A stretch of DNA of 8,286 nucleotides from an uncultured Lachnospiraceae bacterium. Its GTDB lineage: Bacteria; Bacillota; Clostridia; Lachnospirales; Lachnospiraceae. Where the stretch lies: NCBI GenBank assembly GCA_905236545.1, contig CAJOQO010000194.1, forward strand, positions 1 to 8,286, in the 5' to 3' direction. Under the pieces are notes generated by a model. The model did not search any database. It saw only the letters and a list, made by a program, of their open reading frames with translations, and was not told the DNA's origin. The position numbers and the translations under genes are program-made. Below are positions 1 through 5,715 of this stretch, piece by piece (the first letter of the stretch is position 1; each line of letters starts with the position of its first letter).

Positions 1-4
1 CCGA

Positions 5-32
5 TTGTCCGGACAGTTCCCTGCCCGGACAG
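5..32. repeat. Pair of TGTCCGG-type palindromes downstream of the FGGY kinase
   Basis: TGTCCGGACA at 6-15 is a perfect 10-bp palindrome. CTGCCCGGACAG at 21-32 is a palindrome with one mismatched pair. Their start points lie 16 bp apart, so on the minus strand CTGTCCGG occurs twice in the same orientation. They sit in the 3' flank of the last visible gene. No T-tract follows, so an ordinary terminator is not supported. They could be an operator pair for the next transcription unit or the start of a repeat that continues past the window edge. The motif is seen directly; its function is unknown. Confidence 0.4.
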
Positions 33-63
33 CTGCACGGAACGAACAGCCTCCGGTTTTCCC

Positions 64-1542
64 TCAGCGCAGCAGCTTTTCGATCGCCTCATTCCAGCTG
101 TCCAGTTTTCTGTTCCTGACTTCATCCGCCATCTTTGGCCGGTACTCCCTGTAGGAAAGCGCCTGGAATACACGCTCGTCATAGAACCCGGTCGCAAGTC
201 CCGCCGCATAAACCGGCCCAAGAACCGACAGCTCCTGCATATCCGGAATCCGGATCAGCGCAGCCGAGAGATCGCTCTGGAACTGCATCAGGAATTCATT
301 TCCCGTAGCGCCCCCGTCCACGCTCAGCGTTTCAATCGCAAGTCCCGTATCCTCGCGCATCGCCTGAACCACCGCATTGATCTGATATGCAATGCTCTCG
401 CAGGCTGCCTTCACGATCTCCTTCTTTCCGGTTGTCCTGCTCATCCCGCAGAGCATAGCTCTGGCATCGTTGTTCCACCACGGAGCGCCCAGACCGGAAA
501 ATGCAGGCACCAGCACGGTTGTGTCCTCCGGGTTCGCCTCCATCGAAAGCCGGGAGGTCTCAGCCGGGCTCCCGATCAGCTGCACGTCATTCTTCAGCCA
601 GGAGATCACCGCTGCGGAATAATTGACGTTTCCTTCCAGCACATATGCAACCTTTCCGCCCGCCTTCCAGCCGAGGGAGGTGGTAAGGCCATGGCTGCTT
701 CGCACAAACGCATCCCCGATATTCAGCATAATGGAGGATCCGGTTCCATAGGTCGCCTTGATCCCTCCGCTCTGCCGGCAGTTATGCCCGAACAGGGCGC
801 CATGGGAATCTCCCAGCACGCCGCGGATGGGAACCGGCGCAGCAAGATAACCGTCCAGATCCGTCTCGCCGTAGCAGCCGTCAGAATCCGTCACTTCGGG
901 AAGCGCCTCAACAGGGATGCCAAACAAAGAGCAGATCTCTTCATCCCAGGAAAGCGTCTGCAGATTGAACAGCTGTGTCCGGCTTGCATTGGAATAATCC
1001 GTCCGGAATTCCTTCCCTCCCGTCAGGCGATATACCAGATAAGCGTCTATGGTTCCGAAAGCCAGGTCCCCGTTCTTCGCAGCCTCCGCCACCGCCGGCT
1101 CATTCTGAAGCAGCCAGGCCATCTTGGAGGCGGGAAAATACGGAGAGAGTCTGATTCCGGTTCTTTCGTAGATCTTCTCTTCCCAGCCGGCATGCTGCTT
1201 CGCGATCTGAGCGCACAGCTCCGATGCCCTGCTGCACTGCCACACGATGGCGTGCGCAAGCGGCTTTCCGGTCTTCCTGCTCCACGCAAGTGTCGTCTCC
1301 CGCTGGTTTGTGATCGCCAGCGCCCGGATCTCTCCGTGCGGCACGCCGACATGTTCGATCACACTGCGCAGCACAGCCTTTGCATTCTCCCAGATCTGCT
1401 CCGGATCATGGGAAACCCATCCCTTCCCGTTGATGATCTGGTCGTGCGGCAGATCCTTCCTGCCGGCGATTCTCCCCGAACCGTCCACCAGTACCGCTTT
1501 CGTTCCCTGTGTGCTCTGATCAATTCCTAATAGATATCCCAC
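64..1542 (-). CDS. FGGY-family carbohydrate kinase, glycerol-kinase-like, substrate uncertain
   Basis: This is a cytoplasmic ATP-dependent sugar or polyol kinase of 492 aa from the chosen GTG start, close to the roughly 500 aa of GlpK. Visible landmarks are an N-terminal phosphate loop (GIDQSTQGTK, residues 6-15), NQRET (79-83), IVWQCSR (99-105), PYFPASK (134-140), TDYSNASRT (181-189), GDSHGALFG (244-252), TYGTG (264-268), VPAFSGLGAPWW (345-356) and VDGG near 408. Compared with E. coli GlpK from memory, the Arg-Glu pair, Trp, Tyr135 and catalytic Asp245 are kept. Gln246 and Phe270 are both Ser, and the His-bearing loop that HPr phosphorylates in Bacillota glycerol kinases is not visible. A glycerol substrate is therefore doubtful; a ketose or larger polyol fits the locus better. 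The frame stays open to a GTG at 1602 that overlaps the pfkB stop, but those 20 extra residues are basic low-complexity sequence over a duplicated spacer. Starting at 1542 gives GlpK-like numbering and a good ribosome binding site. It is the last gene seen in the operon. Confidence 0.9.
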   Translation of the reverse strand: MGYLLGIDQSTQGTKAVLVDGSGRIAGRKDLPHDQIINGKGWVSHDPEQIWENAKAVLRSVIEHVGVPHGEIRALAITNQRETTLAWSRKTGKPLAHAIVWQCSRASELCAQIAKQHAGWEEKIYERTGIRLSPYFPASKMAWLLQNEPAVAEAAKNGDLAFGTIDAYLVYRLTGGKEFRTDYSNASRTQLFNLQTLSWDEEICSLFGIPVEALPEVTDSDGCYGETDLDGYLAAPVPIRGVLGDSHGALFGHNCRQSGGIKATYGTGSSIMLNIGDAFVRSSHGLTTSLGWKAGGKVAYVLEGNVNYSAAVISWLKNDVQLIGSPAETSRLSMEANPEDTTVLVPAFSGLGAPWWNNDARAMLCGMSRTTGKKEIVKAACESIAYQINAVVQAMREDTGLAIETLSVDGGATGNEFLMQFQSDLSAALIRIPDMQELSVLGPVYAAGLATGFYDERVFQALSYREYRPKMADEVRNRKLDSWNEAIEKLLR

Positions 1543-1545
1543 TTT

Positions 1546-1607
1546 CGTCTTTCCTTTCCTGTACAGCCCACGCTTTCCTCTTTCTTTCCCTGCACAGCTC
1601 ACGCTTT
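1546..1607 (-). repeat. 31-bp imperfect tandem duplication at the pfkB/FGGY kinase junction
   Basis: On the minus strand, copy 1 (1607 to 1577) and copy 2 (1576 to 1546) match at 26 of 31 positions. Both begin AAAGCGTGRGCTGTRCAGG and end in a purine-rich Shine-Dalgarno-like tract. Copy 1 holds the last codons and stop of pfkB. Copy 2 supplies the ribosome binding site of the FGGY kinase. Because 31 is not a multiple of three, the copies read in different frames, which argues that the open frame through them is accidental rather than conserved coding sequence. Confidence 0.85.
1549..1560 (-). promoter_or_regulatory. Ribosome binding site that decides the FGGY kinase start
   Basis: On the minus strand AGGAAAGGAAAG precedes the GTG at 1542, leaving 6 nt after the tract and about 9 nt after its second GGA. 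This supports initiation at 1542 over the in-frame GTG at 1602. A similar tract in the first copy of the 31-bp duplication (around 1580-1592) sits too far upstream for the chosen start. Translational coupling to pfkB is possible, since the pfkB stop is only 56 nt away. Confidence 0.6.
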
Positions 1608-2489
1608 TGCCAGGCCCTCTTCCACCTCCTGCATGGATGGAATGGAAGGAGCCGCACCGCTCCGGGTCACCGCGATCGACGATGCTTTCGCTGCCGTCAG
1701 AAGCGCCGTCTGTATGGGGGCGCCATCGATCAGCTTACGAAGGAAGAATCCGGTAAAGGTATCTCCCGCAGCCGTCGTATCGACCGCCTTCACCTTGAAG
1801 ATGCCCTGGAAGACCTTCTGCTCTCCATCATAGTACCAGGCTCCTTCCGAACCAAGCGTCAGGACAAAGGCGGCGTTCGGATATACCGCATGGAGCGCCT
1901 CCAGCGCATGATCCGGATCGGAATCGCCCGTGATCTGCGCCGCTTCGATCTCGTTGACAAAAAACAGGGAAACCTTTCCCAGATCGCAGGCGGCAAGCCG
2001 GTCATTGTACGGAGACGGATTCATGACGATCTTCATGCCCTTCTCACAGGCTCTGTCGATGATGTAATCCAGCATGTTGATCTCATTCTGCAGCACCAGG
2101 CAGTCGCCCGCATCGAAATGGGAAAGAACCTCGTCCACATATTCCGCATCCTGCATCATGTTGGTTCCGCCATAAAGGATGATGCTGTTCTGCCCCTTTT
2201 CGTCCACCTGGATGACCGTATGGCCGCTCCGGACATCCAGCTTCCGGATAAGCTCCGCATGGATCCCGGCACGTTCACACGCCTCCGTCAGCATGTCCCC
2301 GTCGTATCCGATGGTACCGGCATGCCATACGTCAAGGCCTGCCCTTGCCAGCGCGATGGACTGATTGAGGCCTTTCCCGCCGCAGTATTCGTTCAGCGCA
2401 AGGGAAGCCATCGTCTCCCCTCCAACGATAATATGAGGAACGCTATAGGTATAGTCGATATTCAGAGAACCAAAATTCAGAACTTTCAT
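1599..2489 (-). CDS. Ribokinase-like PfkB-family sugar kinase
   Basis: This is a 296-aa cytoplasmic sugar kinase of the PfkB/ribokinase fold, a typical length for RbsK. The N-terminal GSLNID (7-12) matches the ribokinase sugar-contact Asn and Asp. GGKGLNQS (37-44) is the first PfkB signature, Glu136 aligns with the sugar- and metal-side Glu, and NE (179-180) is the usual NxxE region. DTTAAGDTFTGFF (237-249) is the second signature, with catalytic base Asp243. Family knowledge gives ATP-dependent phosphorylation of a pentose or ketose hydroxyl. D-ribose is the default guess because of rbsD and rbsAC nearby, but the isomerase and second kinase leave room for a ketose or a sugar phosphate. The ATG at 2489 is preceded by GGAAGGGAAGGAG. 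It follows lacI after 130 bp of repeat-bearing spacer and ends inside the 31-bp duplication. rbsK would be the symbol if ribose were shown to be the substrate. Confidence 0.9.
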   Translation of the reverse strand: MKVLNFGSLNIDYTYSVPHIIVGGETMASLALNEYCGGKGLNQSIALARAGLDVWHAGTIGYDGDMLTEACERAGIHAELIRKLDVRSGHTVIQVDEKGQNSIILYGGTNMMQDAEYVDEVLSHFDAGDCLVLQNEINMLDYIIDRACEKGMKIVMNPSPYNDRLAACDLGKVSLFFVNEIEAAQITGDSDPDHALEALHAVYPNAAFVLTLGSEGAWYYDGEQKVFQGIFKVKAVDTTAAGDTFTGFFLRKLIDGAPIQTALLTAAKASSIAVTRSGAAPSIPSMQEVEEGLAKA

Positions 2490-2526
2490 CTGCTCCTTCC
2501 CCTTCCTTTTATAAAAAGCCTGCTGT

Positions 2527-2594
2527 GAAGAACCTGTGATGAGGAACCTGTCATGAGGAACCTGTCATGAGGAACCTGTCATGAGCGAACCTGC
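2527..2594. repeat. 14-bp tandem repeat array between lacI and pfkB
   Basis: On the plus strand the unit GAGGAACCTGTCAT occurs in exact form at 2541-2554, 2555-2568 and 2569-2582. A two-mismatch copy lies at 2527-2540 and a partial copy with an inserted base at 2583-2594. On the transcribed minus strand each unit reads ATGACAGGTTCCTC. This makes a micro-ORF (Met-Thr-Gly-Ser-Ser-stop) whose TGA overlaps the ATG of the next unit. The array fills about half of the 130-bp leader of pfkB. It may be a replication-slippage minisatellite or an RNA element. No gene lies in it. Confidence 0.85.
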
Positions 2595-2619
2595 AAAAAC
2601 AGTATGAATCAGCGTTTCG

Positions 2620-3624
2620 CTAAGGAACGATCGATCTCACGCTGTCACGTTCGATAAACATCGGAAGAACCTGCTGCTTCAGGCACAGGCTCTCCCCCGT
2701 TTTAATGATCTCCGCAACCCGGCGCACTGCCACCCGTCCCATCTCCTGCTTCGGCACTCTCAGCGTTGTAAGCGGAGGCGCGGATATGGAAGAAAACGGG
2801 AGATCATCAAACCCCACCACAGACACATCATCCGGAACCCGGATTCCCAGATCCGCCATCGCCTTGACCGCCCCAAGCGCGATCATGTCATTGTCGGAAA
2901 AAAAGGCAGTCGGCAGCTTATGACCGCGCGACAGATACTGTCTCATATCCTCATACGCACCATTCATCGTAGTCCGCAGCGTAATCACATGCTCCTGCGC
3001 GAGTGCGAGAGACGCTCTTCTCAATGCGGAACGGAATCCCGACGCTCTTGCCTGAAAAGGACGGATGCGGAAATCCCCCCGCAGGTACCCGATCTTCTTA
3101 TGCCCTTTGTGAATCAGGTAATCCGTCGCCATACGGGACGCATCCGCATTGTTGATCAGGATGGTATTGAACGCCATGTCCTCCTTCCAGTAATCGATCA
3201 CAACAAACGGAACGGTCAGACCGCTGATCAGCGGAGCGTCTTCGTCCAGCATCTCCGTTCCCAGAAGGATCACGCCCGAGGACTTGTCATTCTGCACCCA
3301 CCTGAGCTGCTCCTCATAGTTGGCGTCCCTGCGGTCAAGATTGCACAGCACCATCTCCATCCCGCGGCTGCGGCACTCCTCCTCCACGCCGGCGATCATC
3401 ATCTGGAAAAATGGAGTGTCCTCCACGATCACTCCATTTCTCTTATAGATGACGAATTTCACCTTGCTGATGTGGCTTTCCGTATAATATCCAAGCCGTT
3501 TTGCCGCTTCAAACACACGCTCCGCCGTCCGGGCATTGACACCCTGTTTATGATTCAGCGCATTGGAAACAGTAGCAACCGATACTCCCACTTCTTTGCT
3601 GATATCTTTCAGACTGACCTTCAT
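2620..3624 (-). CDS. LacI-family transcriptional regulator, probable local sugar repressor
   Basis: This 334-aa protein has the LacI layout: an N-terminal helix-turn-helix (residues about 4-23, with VSVATVSNALN) followed by a periplasmic-binding-protein-like effector domain from about residue 57. Family marks include GVILLG, VVID, the NNADASRMATDYLI segment, RASGFRSAL, SDNDMIALGAVKAM, VSVVGFDDLPFSS and a terminal FIERDSVR. Oddly, after LGYY (44-47) the chain runs TESHISKVKFVIY, without the Pro-Asn...Ala-Arg-x-Leu hinge helix that inserts into the operator minor groove in classic members. The ATG at 3624 has GGGAGG about 5 nt upstream. It begins 23 bp after the isomerase stop, so it is probably co-transcribed and autoregulated. 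The effector is likely the imported sugar or an intermediate (inference). It probably controls this operon from an operator upstream of the window's right edge. Confidence 0.92.
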   Translation of the reverse strand: MKVSLKDISKEVGVSVATVSNALNHKQGVNARTAERVFEAAKRLGYYTESHISKVKFVIYKRNGVIVEDTPFFQMMIAGVEEECRSRGMEMVLCNLDRRDANYEEQLRWVQNDKSSGVILLGTEMLDEDAPLISGLTVPFVVIDYWKEDMAFNTILINNADASRMATDYLIHKGHKKIGYLRGDFRIRPFQARASGFRSALRRASLALAQEHVITLRTTMNGAYEDMRQYLSRGHKLPTAFFSDNDMIALGAVKAMADLGIRVPDDVSVVGFDDLPFSSISAPPLTTLRVPKQEMGRVAVRRVAEIIKTGESLCLKQQVLPMFIERDSVRSIVP

Positions 3625-3647
3625 GACGGCCTCCCATCCCGGTATCC

Positions 3648-5075
3648 TTATACTTCGTCAAACACGACATCTTCCCCGTGCAGGTATGCCAGAACCTTAT
3701 CCTCGATCGGATCATAGAGATCCGGCCTGATGCCAAGATACTTGCACGCTTCATAGATGACCGGCACAACATCACCGTGAATCGCGGCAACATGATGGAT
3801 ATAAGGGCCTTCCACGATCTTCGCTTCCAGGCGCTTCAGGTTATTGACCTCAACCCATACATAGGTGCCCCTGGTCCAGGGACCGTCAATTCCCTTTGCG
3901 TGTCCGAGCAGGATCGAGTACGCTCCATCGTCTCCGTCAAAGCGGACAAGGCTCATCGGGCCATGCTTCGCTTCTGCGGACACAGCACCGTTCTGCGGAA
4001 ATGCAACCGGCACACAGATCTGCGGCTTTTCTTTTGCCACGGAGATCGGCCACGGTCCGCAGTGCTGCAGCAGTTCCCCGTTGTCATTGTCCGGATGGCG
4101 GACCGTCCAGTCAGCGAACATCACTCTGCGCTCATTCATCGCGGCAGCCTCCGCCATCAGGGAAGAAATCGCGCCATGGATGTCTGTCTCGCAGATCACC
4201 GGGATCCCCTCTTCATTCAGAAGCGCATTCGCCGCGCAGGGCATGATCTTAATCTCATCCTGAAGCGCATTCCAGCACTGGATCGCGATGGAGTTGCATC
4301 CGTACTTCTGCGCAAGGCTCTTCATGGCCACCTTCAGCGCCGCAACATTCTCAAGAGATTCCTCCTCGATGCTGCAGGTCATGTTCTCATGGCAGTAAGC
4401 AATCACTTCCGCCACCTGCGTTTTCTCTTCCTTCCACTTCCTCATCTCCGCGTACAGCTCCGGAAGCGGGATCGGGGAAAGCTGAATGTTAAACTTCTCC
4501 AGGAGCTCGCCTTCATTGCACATCGTGCTCCAGAAATCGAACGGTCTCGGACCGATCTGCAGGACTCTGGTGCTGCGCATAACCTTCACAACGTTGCATA
4601 CCGCCAGGAAATCCCTGATCCCTCTCTCAAACTCCGGATCTTCCAGATTGCAGTTGTTCATGTACGTAAACGGAACATGGAATCTGCGCAGCACTTTCCC
4701 CGTCGCGAACAGTCCGCACTGGGAGTCTCTCAGGCGCATGCCATTCTCATCCGGGCGCTCGTCCCTCGGTCCCCACAGCAGAACGGGAACGCCGAGTTCT
4801 TTTGCCAGTCTCCCGCACTCATACTCCGTTCCGAAGTTTGCATGGGGAAGAAACAGTCCGTCGACCTTCTCCTTCCTGAACTTTTCCGCGATTTTGAACA
4901 TCCCCTCATCATCAAAGAGGAGTCCCTCGTCATTGATATCATCAATATCAACAAAATCGATCTCCAGCTCTCTCAGGCGGTCCGCAATCAGACCGCGAAA
5001 CCGGATCGCAGCGGGAGCACTGAAGATCGCTCTTCTCGTCGGCGCGTATCCAATCTTTATCTTTGCTCTTGCCAT
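3648..5075 (-). CDS. L-fucose-isomerase-like sugar isomerase (COG2407-type), substrate unknown
   Basis: This 475-aa cytoplasmic protein resembles L-fucose/L-arabinose isomerase-family proteins, which interconvert aldoses and ketoses with a divalent metal, commonly Mn2+. It is shorter than FucI (about 590 aa) and near AraA length. Likely metal ligands by position and context are Glu296 in CETDIHG, Asp322 in MFADWT and a His in YIHHVAAIHGD (427, 428 or 433). The HCGPWP stretch (338-343) resembles the conserved His-Cys-Gly/Ser motif before the C-terminal barrel. The N-terminal domain (about 5-170) has an alternating beta/alpha pattern with no signal peptide. The ATG at 5075 follows AGGAGG at about 11 nt. 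It lies after the transporter and pyranase genes and before lacI and two kinases, so it should act on the imported aldose. L-fucose or D-arabinose is possible, but no fuculose aldolase is seen, so the assignment stops at the family. Confidence 0.8.
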   Translation of the reverse strand: MARAKIKIGYAPTRRAIFSAPAAIRFRGLIADRLRELEIDFVDIDDINDEGLLFDDEGMFKIAEKFRKEKVDGLFLPHANFGTEYECGRLAKELGVPVLLWGPRDERPDENGMRLRDSQCGLFATGKVLRRFHVPFTYMNNCNLEDPEFERGIRDFLAVCNVVKVMRSTRVLQIGPRPFDFWSTMCNEGELLEKFNIQLSPIPLPELYAEMRKWKEEKTQVAEVIAYCHENMTCSIEEESLENVAALKVAMKSLAQKYGCNSIAIQCWNALQDEIKIMPCAANALLNEEGIPVICETDIHGAISSLMAEAAAMNERRVMFADWTVRHPDNDNGELLQHCGPWPISVAKEKPQICVPVAFPQNGAVSAEAKHGPMSLVRFDGDDGAYSILLGHAKGIDGPWTRGTYVWVEVNNLKRLEAKIVEGPYIHHVAAIHGDVVPVIYEACKYLGIRPDLYDPIEDKVLAYLHGEDVVFDEV

Positions 5076-5105
5076 AATTCTATTTTCCTCCTGTATAAAC
5101 GATCG

Positions 5106-5253
5106 GTCTGATCCGATTCAAGTCACACCCTGGCCGCTTTGCGGCAGACACAGGGCTCCTGAGCGGCAGACTTTTGGGGGTCGGAGCGAAGAAGCCCTGT
5201 GTCTGTCAGAAAAGGTGGTCAGGGTGTGACCAGTAACGTCTGATCCGGTTCAA
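5106..5253. repeat. 16-bp direct repeats flanking the rbsD/isomerase spacer hairpin
   Basis: GTCTGATCCGATTCAA (5106-5121) and GTCTGATCCGGTTCAA (5238-5253) differ at one base. The first abuts the left arm of the inverted repeat. The second starts 7 bp beyond the right arm and includes the rbsD stop codon. This resembles a target-site duplication around an inserted element, though 16 bp is long and the right side is not flush. Alternatively each copy is a weak CG-centred dyad (TGATCC/GGTTCA, 5 of 6 pairs in the second copy), as expected of a paired regulator site. An adjoining dyad ATCGG/CCGAT occupies 5102-5117. Confidence 0.7.
5122..5230. repeat. 109-bp imperfect inverted repeat between rbsD and the isomerase gene
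   Basis: The outer arms GTCACACCCTG (5122-5132) and CAGGGTGTGAC (5220-5230) are perfect 11-bp complements. The inner arms CAGACACAGGGCT (5145-5157) and AGCCCTGTGTCTG (5193-5205) are perfect 13-bp complements. Partial pairing lies between the two blocks, and a roughly 35-nt apex spans 5158-5192. Such a stem should form in the operon mRNA just after the transporter genes. No U-run follows on the minus strand, so it is not a standard terminator. It could be a small non-autonomous mobile element of the MITE or REP type, or an mRNA-processing or stability hairpin that sets different levels for transport and enzyme genes. Confidence 0.85.
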
Positions 5254-5645
5254 AATGCCACGCCGGCCCGCAGAATCACATTCGGATAAGGGGTAAACTC
5301 CCCCGTCCTGACCGCGAAACGCACGTTTTCAGACATTTTTTTCAGCTCCGTGTGCGTGATCATGGTCTCTTCCGCTCCGGACAGCTTCCCGCGGATATAG
5401 CCGAGCAGCCTCGGATTCTTTTCCTGAATCTCTTCCGCGATGGTATATCCTTCCACAACAGCCTCTTCCAGGATCGCATCCATGACCTGCTCAAAAGTCG
5501 GAACACCCGCGGTCACGACCAGGTCCACAACCGGCACGCCGGGCGGAATCGGCATACCGGCGTCACCGATCAGAAACAGATCCATGTGTCCAAGCGCCGC
5601 TATACATCCGGCCAGCTGTGCATTCAAGATTCCTCTTTTCTTCAT
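5250..5645 (-). CDS. rbsD: D-ribose pyranase (RbsD/FucU mutarotase family)
   Basis: This 131-aa cytoplasmic enzyme matches RbsD over its full length, including the usual Bacillus length. RbsD proteins form ring-shaped oligomers and interconvert pyranose and furanose forms of ribose so that the kinase receives the furanose. Visible active-site positions are His20 in LGHMD, Asp28 in GDAGMPIP, His98, Tyr120 and Asn122 in PYPN, and a C-terminal VILRAGVAF close to the family ending. These numbers agree with Bacillus RbsD as I recall it. The ATG at 5645 has GGAGGAGGG about 8 nt upstream, 70 bp after rbsC. Because an isomerase and FGGY kinase follow, its sugar may be a ribose relative rather than ribose itself. 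RbsD and FucU are close relatives. The RbsD call rests on His20 and on length, and substrate specificity is not proven. Confidence 0.93.
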   Translation of the reverse strand: MKKRGILNAQLAGCIAALGHMDLFLIGDAGMPIPPGVPVVDLVVTAGVPTFEQVMDAILEEAVVEGYTIAEEIQEKNPRLLGYIRGKLSGAEETMITHTELKKMSENVRFAVRTGEFTPYPNVILRAGVAF

Positions 5646-5715
5646 GCCGTTCCCTCCTCCGCAGACAATCGTTTCTGCTTCATCTCATGATTAACCCGCC
5701 AAAAGTCGATTCCCA

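Noticed and set aside
1543..1602. N-terminal extension of the FGGY kinase from a GTG overlapping the pfkB stop.
   Set aside because: The 20 residues are basic low-complexity sequence encoded by a 31-bp duplication, and a better-spaced ribosome binding site and family-like N-terminus occur at 1542.
1509..2528. A 339-codon plus-strand open frame opposite the PfkB kinase.
   Set aside because: It spans two clear minus-strand genes and a repeat region, has no family motifs, and has shadow-like composition.
2611..2621. AGCG-TTT-CGCT inverted repeat at the lacI stop as an operator.
   Set aside because: It is only 4-bp arms with an odd-length spacer, overlaps the stop codon, and has no second copy in the window.
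3678..5111. A 477-codon open frame on the plus strand opposite the isomerase gene.
   Set aside because: It mirrors the isomerase almost exactly, has no recognisable domain, and reads as an Arg/His/Leu-rich shadow of the opposite-strand codons.
5086..5121. Possible promoter before the isomerase: TTGAAT and TATACA with an 18-bp spacer on the minus strand.
   Set aside because: Both boxes match only four of six consensus bases, and the predicted start would fall at or after the AGGAGG ribosome binding site.
5122..5230. Rho-independent terminator at the long hairpin.
   Set aside because: No U-tract follows the stem on the minus strand (the next bases are TTGAATCGG), and the roughly 35-nt apex is too large for a typical terminator.
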